Assembly (NCBI GenBank): GCA_914767715.1
Contig: OU612066.1
Location: 19,382,283 to 19,442,282, forward strand
DNA length: 60,000 bases
Direction of reading: 5' to 3'
Source of the DNA: Membranipora membranacea
Lineage: Eukaryota; Bryozoa; Gymnolaemata; Cheilostomatida; Membraniporidae
In this document: positions 1-13,245 of the stretch, piece after piece
Position numbering within the stretch: position 1 is the stretch's first letter
How the letters are laid out: each line of letters starts with the position of its first letter
Notes under the pieces: generated by a model
What the model saw: only the letters and a program-made list of their open reading frames with translations
What the model was told of the DNA's origin: nothing
Database searches by the model: none
Made by a program: the position numbers and the translations under genes

Positions 1-32
1 GTGGGAAGTCACCATTACTATTTCTGCTGCAG

Positions 33-3000
33 GAGTGGGAGAGTGAGTTTGTGAGATGGAATCCAGCTGACTATGGTGGTCTTCAAAGTATTTTTGTTGA
101 CCCTGAGGTGGTATGGCACCCGAACATTGAAGTAGAAAACAGGTACTTATTATCGCACATCTTTATTGAGGTTTTCATTTATGTGTGTCAACAACAAAAA
201 TATATCAGCAACTTATTGCCATCACAAAACATGAATCTTGGATATAATAACCTTCATTGCCTACAACTCCAATTATTCCATCAAATGAATTCTTTTTTTA
301 TAATCTGATGATCACAGGACTCACCATCTTCAATTAATACAATCCACACATTCAGCCATAGCTGTTACACTGTAGATATTAAATGTTTCTGTTCACAAAT
401 TCTACCCTCCTGTAAACTCTAAGAACAATGGAAATCGTAGATTATTCACTAATTCTGAGTGCGTGAAAATATTTCATCTTTGTCGATTAATGTTGATGCT
501 GCACCATATACTAAAATAAATTTTGACACCCTCCCCTGAGGCACGGAGCAATTATTTATTTAATTGTTTCAAAAAATGAACAGTGCTGTGATATCTGGTA
601 GTAGCATTCCCTTATTGAATGGAATGCTACAACCAGCTATCCCGGCACAGTTTGAGCGCTGATAGTATTAAAAGATAAGAAATAATTTTTTATTTGTAAT
701 GGAACAGCTGTTGAGATTCTTTGCTTGACAGGATCAAAATCTCTTGTCTCCTTGGTTCATCACTCTGCTCTGTTCAGAAAGGGCTCAGATTCTGTTTTAG
801 TTTATGAATAAATCTCTTACTTGAAGGATGCGTAATTTGCATACAGCCGAGACTATGGAGAACCACGTGGAAATTAATTCTGATGGTAATATGAAATGGT
901 GGACAATTAGTATGATCACGTACAACTGTCTACTCGACATGAAGGGTTTTCCCTTCGATGAGCATAATTGCACGATGGAACTTATCTTCTTCAAGGATAA
1001 TGTACATATGATCAAATTCGACAAACCATCTGCATACTTTCATGCACACATGCAGAGGAGCACCAAATTTGAAATCACATACTTAGAGGTAGGATGCCGC
1101 ACCGCTAAATCATATCAAACACCAAGATCCATTTTGTTTAGATTTGGAGGGTTTGACTTACTTACAATGCTGATCCTGTAAAAGTGAAAAAATGTAACAC
1201 TTCATTTCTTGCAAATGTTTCTAGACAAAATGTGGGTATATCGTGCCTAGCATTCCGGTTATATAATCTACCACTTGTAATTCTCCATTGTGATGACTCA
1301 TGAGGTTTCAGAGTAGTCTGATCGACCTAGCTGAAAAGTCTCTTCATTGTTTTAGGCTGAGAGTATCGATGATGGTGAGGAGGTCTTGGTTGTGATTGGT
1401 ATAAAGCGCCAGCCGGAGCTCTTCCTCAACACGTTGATTTACCCTCTGTTAGCCATGTCATCTCTGATGATCACAAGTCTCCTGTTACCTGCTGACTGTG
1501 AGGCTAAGCTTGATGTTCAGATAACTTCTGCTCTAGCTTACTCAGTTTACTTCCTGATCCTATCAGACTACATACCTTCCTACCTTAGGGCTGAGCAGCC
1601 TGTCATCGGTAAGTTATCTATCATATAACATATGTACGATATGAATGGGTACGGTAGGATATATTAGATTGTAGGATACGGTGGGGTACAATATGGTATG
1701 GTACGGTACAGAGGGGTACTTTACGGAAATGTTGAGTTTGGTACGGTGGGGTATGATAGTGTACAGAGGATTATGGTACATGTCAGGTATGACACAGTAT
1801 GGTAGGGTACAGTAAGGTAGGGTACAGTGCCACATGACTCTGGTCGTAGGGTATGGTACTGTACTGCTACATGGTACCGTACTGTATGTTATGCACAATA
1901 CACAGTACAGTCAATGAACAACGCAAACATATTATGTAAACTAAATTCAATCTGAACACATGTACCACATATTGTTCAAGCCGCTCCTATCTGATGAAAA
2001 TGTAATTTTGTTTTTTAACATTTTGGGTGCAAAGAAAAAAAGTATGCTTATTTCGCTCATCAGATTGCAAATGGGCATGGTATACATTGAATTAGCTAGT
2101 GAATTATACCGTGATACTCATGTATATAAATAGAATCTATCAGCTTCTGCAGAATATAACTTATGTGAGATTTGTCCCAATCTCAAACCTCGAATTCTAT
2201 TTATTTGTGTATGCTCACTGCTAACTGTGACAAGGTATTACGTTTTGGTTGTAGCTAATGTGATGATAACACTGCTATCGCTGAATACCTTCCTCATATT
2301 CTACACTGCACTGATGCTAAGACTCATCAACAAAAAGCATGAGCCGAATCCAGTCTTATTCAAGGTACTTGACTGAAAATCTAATGAGAGCAACAATCTA
2401 GTGAATCAGTGAACAAAAATTCAAAAACGTTCTGACTTCATTATGGATCTGTGTGTCACTGTACAAAAATGAAGATGACACTTACTTCACTTGATCGTAC
2501 CGACCCTGTGATTGACCTATATAGAGAGAAAATTAATCATGGCTCATTATATGCTTCACAACATTGCTAACCAAAAGATAATAAAATATTCTACTAATGT
2601 GATGCAATCTCTCCTACCTGAAATGGAAATTCTGTCAGTTTGCATTTTCTCCTGCATTTTCTCAGTTTTGTATCTTGCTGATCTAGCTTGTTTGTTTACT
2701 TACAATAGAGTAGGTGAATATTGAGATTATATCTCACCATTATCCTTTGTCTCTCCAATGACTAAAAATGTGGCCAATCAATGTTTTTGCAGGTGATAGT
2801 TTTCATTGGCAAGCTGGTTCTAGTCCCCCATCATCTCCCGATGTGTAACAAGAAGACTACAGAAGTCGAGGATCTGCAGTCACAATGTAGTCTACCCGGG
2901 AAAGAAGGAAACATTGAGGGAGAAGATATGAGATTTATCGTTGAGTGGATCAAGTCTAAGGAGCAAGCTGATGATTGTAGAGAGAAGTGGTGCCATGTTG

Positions 3001-3134
3001 TCGCTGTACTCGATAGATGTATACTCATAGCGCTTACTATAGTTATTACTGTCTTTGGATTCAGCCTTAGCGGATCAAACATTCATGCATCGGAAACACC
3101 ACACGATGTTGAAGAAGAGGAAGACCATCATTGA
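33..3134 (+). CDS. Cys-loop ligand-gated ion channel subunit (nicotinic-receptor-like), 3' five exons
   Basis: Predicted pentameric ligand-gated channel subunit of the plasma membrane. Exons I place at 33-142, 827-1088, 1356-1608, 2255-2364 and 2793-3134; all junction phases agree and they give 358 residues to the TGA. The 5' end (signal peptide, first part of the ligand-binding domain) lies outside the window. Visible landmarks: WNPADYGG and VWHPN of the extracellular domain; the signature Cys-loop with two cysteines 13 residues apart (CLLDMKGFPFDEHNC); TM1 and TM2 in exon 3 ending in DYIPSY; TM3 in exon 4; a cytoplasmic stretch, TM4 and an acidic/His tail in exon 5. Loop C has no vicinal cysteine pair, so this is not a classical alpha subunit. 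The TM2 intracellular ring reads E-A-K instead of G-E-K, with Asp at the 2' position. Family assignment is secure; ligand and ion selectivity are not known. Confidence 0.88.
1636..1910. repeat. Degenerate GGTAC/GGTATG short tandem repeat
   Basis: About 270 bp inside an intron of the channel gene consists of imperfect tandem copies of 5-6 bp units such as GGTAC, GGTATG and GGGTAC. It keeps open reading frames only by composition and is not coding. Confidence 0.8.
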
Positions 3135-4544
3135 TTTTAGGGAGAGACTTACTGCTTGTGACAGCATGAGCTGCCAGACAGACAGGAAATTGATGGCACG
3201 CTACTGACTAGGGGTCTGGCTGACGTGTTCTTGTGTGTTTCATGCTTGTCAGTGCACTGTTGTTAAATGCAGATGTATGATTGTACTTCATATCATCAAC
3301 ATTCATACATATATGTTTACATATATAAGTTTATGTTGTAACCCTAAGGTTTGGAAAAAAACAGAAACTAAAAGCGAATTGACCAATTTGGTATATTCTA
3401 CATATTATACACATATTAGCATACTCACTATGTTCCCATGTATCCAATTCGTGCTTCGAATGAAGTTGCCCGCTCTCAATTCAATGGAATGCTTATGGTG
3501 CCCAAGATGCGAATGATGTTGCTGATCGTGCTGAAACTTCCAAAAATTATGCAGCAGCCAAGAATCTTAGTCGGGTATCGAAGACCTACAGCCGCTAAGC
3601 CATATATTAACCCAAAGCGAATGAAGCAACACGACCCGATGTGAACCGAAACTGAACCAAAACTGTTTACTTGATACCACAAGCTCGTGAATTAGATGTG
3701 ATATCGATGCATAGGAAAATAGTGATTATTAAAAGTCATATTTCATATTATTCAATGTTATTTCACTTCACCCGGCACTGTTGTTGTTGGAAGATAAATG
3801 ATTTAAAACCTGTTTTTTCAAAGTGGCATCACACAACGTAATGGGAGTTTATATCTATGAGTTCACCACACAAATCCATGATTCTGTTGTCTCTTGTACT
3901 CAATGTTGAATGTTGAAACAATTATAGCTCCAGCGGAGTTTAAACTGAGGTGGCAAATTCCTTGATACGAAATTGAGTATCTAATATAGTCATTTTCATT
4001 GTTAGCCTAACCGTCTGTGTATCCCATTTTTCTTCTTTTACTTACCATTGTTATGCTTTGGCACATTCGGAGGAACATCATTGTGATGATGCAGACTTTT
4101 TGTCAATAAATGTTTAAAAAAGAATATCTTGTTATTTGAGAAATTGCTAATGTAAGTTTTCCTTGTAGCTCATGTATCGTAAAAATACTATATTTTGTTA
4201 CCCAGTGGCTCTGATTGAAAAGTATCTTATATTTGCCGGCCGGACAGTGTTAAGATAACTGCGAGCGCATCTATAAAAAAAATAAATTTCCACCAGGCCA
4301 TTCATTTTAACAAGATTGCCATACAAACTAGCTTTTTGGGTTCCACCATCAACAAACAATAATGTTACAAATAACTAGGATTGATTGCAGGTTCATCTAC
4401 AATGTGGGGTTGTACTTTCTATAAAAATGAGAAGATAACTACTGTATTATTATCTTCCTAGATGGTTAGAAAATTTACCATTGATGTTTTCACCAATCTG
4501 GATAAAGCGTAAGCATAATGCGTTTAAGTGAATTAAGCAGATGA
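3135..4544. other. Intergenic, no gene seen
   Basis: Stretch between the 3' ends of the convergent channel gene and the minus-strand gene. It holds only short unrelated ORFs and AT-rich sequence; I see no repeat structure or RNA gene. Confidence 0.6.
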
Positions 4545-7500
4545 TTAAATTGGAGGAAGGGTTCCAATTCTATTCAGTTTTTCTTGCATCTTCTTTCTCT
4601 CAGCGTTGACATCTTTGGTACTGGCGCTTGAGCTATGTCCTGTCTGACTACGATCTTTAGTTTTTTTCTCTTTATTAGGATTTCTCAGGCCCACAAGCAG
4701 TGATGTGATGACAGATACTAACAGAAATACGGTCACAAGTACAGCTGCAAGATCAAAGCCAGTAAATGATATGCTCCTCGATAGTGAAACTGTAACAAAA
4801 GAATAGGACACAACTCATAATATGTTAATGTCTATCATATTTCAAGATACTTAGGATATAATTTGAACTGTATTGACAGATATAACCGTTAGCCATAAGA
4901 GAAGACTAGATTTGGACTTAGACGAAACAGGAGTCATGTTATGAATCTCGACCTTGTCAAATTGTTCTAGCCGCTGCCATTGAATAAGCTATTATTCATT
5001 TGCATCTTGCAAATAATGCAAGTGCTCAATAAATCAGTTTCTCTGATTGATTGAGAAACTGTAACTCCGTGAAATGACATGCATGCGAACTAGAACGACA
5101 TTTTGACAAGCAAAGCCGACCTTGTGGTGCCAGCAATAATGGGCTCCATAAGCTTCAATAGCCCCATCGGCATGTATTGTCTAAGTTTGAGAGCTAAAAT
5201 GCTTTGGATCAAACAAAGATCACTAACAGTCTAATTGGAGCCCTCATCTTATAGTTGTCAGAGTAAGCCGTTGGTAGGGTATATTCACTGAGCATTTATG
5301 AGCAGGGGGGTTGACTGAACATCTTTTTATGTGGATGGTGAGCAAATATATGGGTTTGTATATATTGGGCTTTCCACATACTGCCAGGTGATTGATTGAA
5401 CATATCACAATAGCAGAGTTATTACTTATCCATCTGTACTTATACTGTACTGTACTTATCCATTTGTTCCAGCCAGAACACCCATAGTGCTATGCGCTAG
5501 CCCAGACGCTCAGAGCACTTGAGTTACAACAACACTCACACCTTCATGAAAACTAGCAAATTTCAATCTTATTTTACATAATAGAATTATTTTTAATGAC
5601 TCCACTTGAACATCTTCTTGTACAGTCAGCAATTTCAAACCAAAGCGATGTCGCACTAAGAACAGATGTCGTAGCTTTTTAATTATTTTATGTCATACTG
5701 TGACAACAATTTTTATGAAAGATTTTAGTATTGTTTTACCCAGAGCGCCTGTGATCCAATTTTATTTTCACATGGTAATATCGGGTCTGATAATACAAAC
5801 TAAACTAAACTACTGTGATCCAACTAGTCACTAGAAAGTTGTGTAGCTGGATACCAACCATCTCATAAACCAGTGCTATCTGTGGCCCATACTTGAAACA
5901 AGCTAGAATAGTAAGAGGCGTGTTAACCTCTATACTTCAAGTACCTTACCCTGGTGTGTCTATAAACTTACTATCAGGTTTGCTGCAAACGAATCTCATT
6001 GGCTGACATGTCGTTGATTTTATGCTTAGAGCAGAATTGTGGCGGTTCACTACCACAATACATAATAAATCTAAAATAAAGAGACCAGTATTTGTTACCC
6101 ATAATAAATATTCTATTACATTTTTGGTATGGCAAATGCTATTGCATAATTATCTTGCCTGACCACTGAAATCATCTTGGTCAGGCAAAAGGCTGACAAC
6201 TCTCAAAGATCACGCATCATTGCCTCCAATCTCGAGGCAAAGATCACGCATCATTGCCTCCAAGCTCGAGGCGTTTCAGCTCTTGGTCCAATACAGGTAG
6301 AGCGTCATTTTACCAAAAATGATATTATCCCGTATATTATATTTGCTTACCTGTGCTGTTGTATCTGATGAATGGATTTTGGTTTGAGAGGGCATTACAC
6401 AGCGTACAGTCAGTGATTGTTGTATTAGTAAGGTCTGTTACCAGATTTCCTGCTGTCTTGTTGTGGAGAAGATACGGAAGCTGGAACTTAGGTAGACGGA
6501 CAGGGTGATAAAGTCTTTTCACCTGTAATTGTAAGTTGTAAGCGCCAACCCTTAATTCAAGCTATTTCAAAAGCGTGTTGATACCATGAGATTCAACTCC
6601 AGCTCCTATAGCTTTAAAAGCAAATCTCCAAAATTAAAAGCCTGTCTGTCCCATTCCCAAGTATGCAAAAGAAATTTGTTAAATCTTAGAGCAAATGACT
6701 AGAAGTACTCTGACCTAGACCAAGTTTGGTACATTTGCCCACATTCGGAGTTGCTCCCGATCCACTCACTGCTCACGCTGCCTGGGGCGTGAGCAGTGGA
6801 AGGGGGGCAACTGGAATGCAGGCAAACTGGATTAAACTTGATCTAACCTTGACCAACCTTGTTAATGATGTTCTTATCATTGATGGGGAGAGCTTCACCA
6901 CCAAGGGATTGACATCGGGATGTAACATCATCATAGAGTACTCTGGATCTCGGGCTATAAATGCATATCCGTTCGTCACTGAGATATGACCAGTCCGCTT
7001 CACAGTTACCTAGACAAGCTACAATTATTGAGTGGAACAGTCATCGCGTAATAAATTGGCAGTGATCACCAATGGACTACTTTGGGTTATTATTCAATGA
7101 AAGGTACAGAGACCGTATTTAAATAAGGGCTTTGTGAATGGAGGAAAACTGGGTTATGATTGCCGATATTCGTCATTGATCGACGTTGTTGGTATGGTCA
7201 AAGAGTAACAGCTCCTTGGTATGGTCTGGAGCGAAGAGCCAGAAAATAACTTAGTTGTTGTATTGTGTGAGTCATCATGTCGACTGTGATGTTATGTACT
7301 TTACATTTACATTTTACATCAGTCTGACGAGCTACCATTGTCAACTAAATAATCAAATCCTTGCAATGCTGATATGACACCTCAAAACAACTTCTATTTC
7401 AGACACCGTTGCTGTTCCATGATTGGTGTGGCGGACCATGAAAACAAACATTACAAAGTGTGTTTTACAAAAATCTCCTCTACTTACCAGCAATCGATGC

Positions 7501-7560
7501 GTTCATCAAAATTAGCGTCAAAGTTAGCAGCAGACAGCTAGTATCTGATAATCCTGCCAT
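4545..7560 (-). CDS. Unrecognised small type I membrane protein (predicted, four exons)
   Basis: I do not recognise this protein. A four-exon minus-strand model: 7560-7488 (ATG, hydrophobic signal peptide rich in Leu/Thr, then a GTAAGT donor), 6978-6848, 6522-6351 and 4789-4545. Junction phases (1, 0, 1) agree and the total is exactly 207 codons (206 residues). The mature part would have a short ectodomain with three N-glycosylation sequons (NKT, NTT, NST), a CTLC pair, one transmembrane helix near residue 140, and a basic, Ser/Lys-rich cytoplasmic tail ending in GTLPPI. The exon 2 donor (AAG|GTTAGA) is the weakest site, and that exon is also open on the plus strand, where a segment loosely resembles a discoidin-type strand (NWIKLDL). 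Exons 1, 3 and 4 are the best supported. Confidence 0.55.
6205..6272. repeat. 34-bp tandem duplication
   Basis: Two adjacent near-identical copies of a unit containing AGATCACGCATCATTGCCTC, inside the large last intron of the minus-strand gene. Confidence 0.85.
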
Positions 7561-10500
7561 GTTCTCACACCTTAGTCTTGTTTTACTTATTAGTAGACAT
7601 TATACCTGAATGCTTATCACAGTATCAAATGGCAGTTTACAAAGCAAAACATTGTTAGATTACACTGTTATAAATTGATAATTGCCATGGTGTTAGACTG
7701 GGAACTTATTGAAAAATCATGCTGTCATACAAAATCATCTCAGCAGATTTTTATGTACTTGGAACGAAGGCTTCATTATCAGTGACTTCAATAATGTAAA
7801 TTTGTATTTACAACCTGAGTGTTGTCATTCTACAGAAATTATCTCATGATCAAATTGTAAACATTAGCTCTTTTCAAATTTGCATGTTATTTAAATTTTG
7901 CTTGAAAATTGAGCAGTAAAGTTTACAAATTTAATTGGTGTTTATTCTGAAATTTAAGCTACTATGTACAAGGTCAGGCTCATTCAACAGCTCAAAAGAT
8001 GTGTACTGAGCTTGGAAAAACACTGCTGGCAACACAGGTCTCTTTGATCTAATACAGTAATTATGTGTGTCTAGGTGCCAATCATATATTGGATCAAGGA
8101 GTTATTGCTTGATTGATTGCTGTACCAATATTGGTAGGCAGTGAACATAATACCGATTTCATTATATATAAACAATATAATAAGAACTATAAAATGAAAA
8201 TGAAACAAAAATAAGAAAAAGCCATTAAAAAGTATTGATTGTACATTCAGCAAGCGTGGAGAATGAGAATGGTTATCAAACTAGGAGTTTACGTAGCATT
8301 GCTGCTGTGATGACTTTTCTAGGTATTTGAGTTAAATAAGCAGGATATGTAATTTGTCTAAAGTAAATGACCTTCTTTTGAATATTAGCAAGACTAATAA
8401 AGCCTGATTTTTAGTACACAAGAGATGTATCCAAATGTCACATATCTGACAGCTAAAGTACCAAATACCTAGCAGCAGCAGAAAAACAAGCTTCAACTTG
8501 AAAAACATATTGCCAGACAAAGACTCCATCTTGTCAGCAGTTTAGGTTACTATGAGCCAGTGACAGATATCTAAACTAAATTTTTATGCTTTAAGTTGAG
8601 TCATGTTTTTCTGATGGCTTAGTGGTATCTTGTTGTTTTATTCTTTATGCAGACGTTAATAAGATTCTGCATAAAGTGTATAAAGCACCATATAAAATAG
8701 GACTGTCAAACACTGGACTAGATTCAATACTGGACGATCGCCTCCACTCATATAACGATAGTACATACAAAGACACTGATCATCCCATCAAACATATATA
8801 CATATACTGAGAGCATATAAACACCGTACTGTAGCTAGAAAATGGTTTTATATGATGGATCATAAATTTTATAAATCAAATAAAGTTGTCATCCGATGTT
8901 ATATTATTGGTTCCTATCTATATCTCTGTACATATTTTAACCAATTTTTTATTACCGGTACGTTTTTAGTCATAAGCAACAAAACCATTTATCACCTTGA
9001 TATATACATCGTGTATACTATGTGACCTATAATTAAGCCAAATGGCTATCAGTATCACTCAAGTCCCCAGACTATCTATCTGTGCCTAGGCTTTTTCTCC
9101 CGTATAATCTCTTTCTTTTTATCATATTTAGTTAAATGAATGGTAATAAAAAAATTACTACTCACCATATTAAATCATCAAACTGTTTAAATAGTCGTAA
9201 TGATAACATAGTGACATAAGATTAATAAGAAAATCTTTCGCTAATGATTATTGAATATAGTTTTCACCTGATTGACCCATTTAGAGCAAAATGACCAAAC
9301 CCCCTGGTGGGATATACCCACCCTCCTTGCTGCTATGATGTGAACATGCATTTTCAACCAGTTTCAGAGTTATCTGAACATACATTGAGGGAAAGTGACT
9401 CTGTCCATATTATTGATTGTGAGACTTGGGGACATAATGTCTCAAACTTTCGGGGAAGTTACACAAAATTTATTTTCTTTCGATGAATTTTTGAACGAAG
9501 CAATTTAGTTGCCATTGATGGGATAACATCAAACATGCAGCCCAGGGCACCTGTTTATCAATTTCTAATACACTTACACATTATTGTACTTGACCAAAGA
9601 AACATTATTTGTCTAATGTCTGATAATGAGTTGTTAAATAGTAGCACACGTCATCCTGTAACGTCATCATGTAACTGCAGCTCTTAACGGCATGTGTGTG
9701 TCGTCGGCACGTGGCTTTTGTTTTGTATTATGTTCTGTTCTTTTTAAATGAACAACTTGAATTAAAGTGGGCAGGAGAAAATCGGAGTAACTGTTATAAA
9801 TTCGGGCATGATAACGCTGCACATCTAACCGGTAGCGAGGGTGCGAGACAGCGCTAGAGCCAGAGCACTTTCCCTGCAGGAAATTTTTGCGTTGAGAGCC
9901 TAAATTTAAGGCTGAAGCAATATACGCATGAACAAGAACTTATAAGGCAGTGATATATGACGAATATAGGTATGCTATGAGTTGAAATAGAGTGGAAATG
10001 GAAAAATAGTAGATACTAGATAGAGTTGGCCGTCCATAGTCTAAGGTTTGAGACAAGGCTAATTCTGGTCACTATATTCAATTAAATTACCATTCTGCGC
10101 ATGCTCAGCTCTGGGCATGAGCTGATCTCTGCAAAATTGAGTCTCGGAATTCCGAAGCCATCTGATTGGCTACCTGCTCTGGTGACATACTCCCAAAAGC
10201 GTGCGGATTTGTTATTGATAGTTATCATCTCTTGTCATTATTAGCTGACTTTGATAGACAGTTTATGCAGGGGATATCCCATTTCCCCTTTCCAAAGTTG
10301 CAATCAGAACCCAAACTAAACTCATTTTTCTTGCGCCCCAGCCGGCAAGGTTTAGCCAGCAACCTTCTGTAGAGGTTGTCTATGGGCAGCTTTATTGTTG
10401 GCCAATATCCTCTGACATCACCTGTCTTTGATAGGTATGCCAGAGGGAGCCAGATATCCCCATTTCCCAGCAACAGATATAATTGTCAGTACCAAAAATG

Positions 10501-10713
10501 GGCACTTGAGATATGTAGTTATATTCAGCCAGCCGCAGAAGTCAGAGGGTACAGATAGAGATGGAAACAAATGCACCCAGTAACCGCCATGGTATTTTGT
10601 AGTCACAAGCATACACAACGAACAGAGAGACGCATAAGTAATCCATCAAAGATGTAGCGAAGATAACCGCAGCAGGCTAATCCGGTCAGAAAATAGGAAT
10701 TCCAGTGACGCAG
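7561..10713. other. AT-rich non-coding region, no gene seen
   Basis: Upstream of the minus-strand gene. Only short ORFs without recognisable domains or consistent splice sites occur here. It may hold the promoter of the minus-strand gene near 7561-7700, but I see no clear core element. Confidence 0.5.
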
Positions 10714-11158
10714 TAATTTGGTTTTCCAACACGTCATAGTACCAAGTACCAAGTAATCTCCAGGGTGACACAGAAGTAATTAACCAGGAAGTAACAACAA
10801 CAAAGTCAGCCCAAAAATAGAACAACAAATTCCAGAGGGTAGACTGAGGAACAGCAGCAATATACCACGTGATGTGACCACAGAACGGTTTCATATAACA
10901 AAGCCACAAGAGACACTAATCCTAGTACCAAGTACCAATTAATCTTCAGGAATTTGGTTTTCCAAATCGTCATAGCACCAAGTACCAAGTAATCTTCAGG
11001 ATGACACAGAAGTAATTAATCATGGAGTAACAACAACAAAGTCAGCCCAAAAATAGAACAATAAATTCCAGAAGGTAGACTGAGGAACAACAGCCATATA
11101 CCACGTGACGTGACCACAGAACGGTTTCATATAATAAAGCCACAAGAGACACTAATCC
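10714..11158. repeat. Tandem duplication, two ~209-bp copies, period 237 bp
   Basis: Copy 1 is 10714-10922 and copy 2 is 10951-11158, differing by scattered substitutions. The 28-bp linker is itself a copy of 10738-10765. The pair ends about 60 bp upstream of a TATA box, an arrangement resembling repeated enhancer/U3 units. Confidence 0.85.
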
Positions 11159-11218
11159 ACTAATCCGCCGACAGCTAATCAAACGACAACAAGCAGAGTC
11201 AGCACAAAAATCGGCACC

Positions 11219-11226
11219 TATATAAA
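11219..11226 (+). promoter_or_regulatory. Candidate TATA box
   Basis: TATATAAA lies directly downstream of the tandem duplication and is followed by a GTGAGT donor-like site after 11399. An AATAAA also occurs at about 11324. The arrangement could be the promoter and first exon of an unannotated transcript or an LTR remnant. No ORF supports a product. Confidence 0.35.
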
Positions 11227-11666
11227 GGCCGAAATTTTGAACAGTAAATTAGTACAGTTTAATTCTTTGAGCAGCACAGTCAACTTTTTACATAGCTAGT
11301 AAAAGATATTATATTTTGATTTAATAAATGCTAGCTTTAAATCAGAGATCTTTGTTGGAACGCTAACACTAAAGTGGAGTTTAAGGACCAATATATACTG
11401 TGAGTATCATTTGAATTACATTATCATTTTTTTTATAAGTATCAAGACAATAAACAATAACTTTAGTGAATATACTGTTGTAATTGATTTCTATGCATAT
11501 AGTAATTGGCAAAGTAATTAGGGACAGTTCGTCAGGTACTCAGACGTTAGGTCATATTCACTAAGAGTTTATAAGGCAATTTTGCAATCAACTAAAGTAA
11601 GTCGTTGTTAATTGTTACTATAACAACACTCTGAAACAGGATTCAAAATTGACTTTAGGAGGTTTA

Positions 11667-12035
11667 ATCATTGTGACCCACCTTAAACGCATGTAATTCG
11701 CGTAAGGTGCTCATATCAAAGTCGGAAATCATTGTGACCCACCTTAAACGCATGTAATTCGCGTAAGGTGCTCATATCAAAGTCGGAAATCATTGTGACC
11801 CACCTTAAACGCATGTAATTCGCGTAAGGTGCTCATATCAAAGTCGGAAATCATTGTGATCCACCATAAACGCATGTAATTCGCGTAGGTGCTCATATCA
11901 AAGTCGGAAATCATTGTGACCCACCAAAAACGCATGTAATTCGCGTAAGGTGCTCATATCAAAGTTGGAAATCATTGTGACCCACCATAAACGCAGGTAT
12001 TTCGCGTAGGTGCTCATATCAAGTCGGAAATCATT
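11667..12035. repeat. 61-bp tandem satellite, six copies
   Basis: Units start at 11667, 11728, 11789, 11850, 11910 and 11971, with a partial seventh from about 12030. The first three are essentially identical; later copies carry 1-bp deletions and substitutions. Each contains CGCATGTAATTCGCGTA and CTCATATCAAAGTCGGAA. No unique spacers, so not a CRISPR array. Confidence 0.95.
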
Positions 12036-13237
12036 TTAGAAGTATCATTGGGAACTATTGTCAAAGCAGAACAGTATTAATTAGTATTCATATTTGCTTG
12101 GCTTAGATTAAGTTTCGGAATAATAGTTTAGGATTAGATTCTTGTGTTTTAAAGAAGTAGGACGCTACCGATTTAAGATAAGATACCTCTAATCTGTGAA
12201 ACATTAATTCAACATTGAATATAGAAATTGAACATTAATTTTAGAGTGACCACAGACTGATACCTCTTTCCTTCACTAGAAATTGGGTTGGAGTCTTTAG
12301 CTAATTTAACTTGGCTAAGAGGCCTGTGATACTGATACGCCGCCTTGATTACCTGATTGGGCTTCCAGGCACTATACAGAGATCAAGTAGGTGCTTATAA
12401 ATAAAATCAGTCACCTAAGTTGAATAACAAAAAATATCAAACGTACCTGAACACATTCATAAATAGTGATTGTGTCATATTAACATCTAAGGATTATATT
12501 GACTTTGTGGTGTAAGAGCATTGTCTCGAAACTCACCAAGAGTTTTACTGTTAGAACAAGACAGGGGTCTTAGCAGGTTATCGGCAGGAACCTTTCTTAA
12601 ATAACTTGAAGGCAACTTCTAGTGAAGCTAAGAAGAGGTCAGGCTCAATAACAACCCCGTAGTAAATTGCTTTGTGGAGTAGTGGGAACCAGCTGTTCGT
12701 CACTATAATTTAATAAGTTAAATACCTCGTACTCACCAGAGTGCTAGCATTACCAATTGGAACCACGTTTTAATAGATTTGAGCGATCTTGTCTTTCTTC
12801 AGTGCATGAAAGCGGAGGTAACTCCAAATTAGAACTACAAATAAATTACACAATAAAGTGACATTGTGAAGTGTCCGGAGTGCAAGATTTAAAACCATAA
12901 CTACAAACATAGTTAGAACCAATTTATAAGTAGGACGGTTATAGAACAACTATACATACTAATAGTACACGGCATTTACTTTAGTATAGGATAGGACGAC
13001 AATTTCCGTTCCTCACAGCATATACTCTCTTAAAGTATATGCACAGTGAGTGAGTTACCAATATCCGTTCCTCACATAATTGGTTGTAGATGCTTCTGCT
13101 TTTATACTCTATTTTATTGCCATTGGCAGATGCAGAAATAACCTTTCTGGACTGACAACACATAGCCAACACTCAAAGATTAATGTATTTACCATCTATT
13201 AGTATGGCTCCAGCATGAGAACAGTTTACTCCCCATT
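12036..13237. other. Non-coding region, no gene seen
   Basis: Between the 61-bp satellite and the hAT-like element. I see no coding pattern or repeat of note. Confidence 0.5.
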
Positions 13238-13245
13238 GTTTTCGA

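Noticed and set aside
6726-6989. Plus-strand ORF with NWIKLDL, discoidin-like
   Set aside because: No partner exons on the plus strand; the minus-strand reading joins in phase with flanking exons. Kept only as an alternative.
10166-10618. Several overlapping 60-80-codon ORFs on both strands
   Set aside because: Low-information sequence without splice sites, domains or neighbours.
11667-12035. CRISPR-like regular repeats
   Set aside because: Units are contiguous with no unique spacers, and this is an animal genome.
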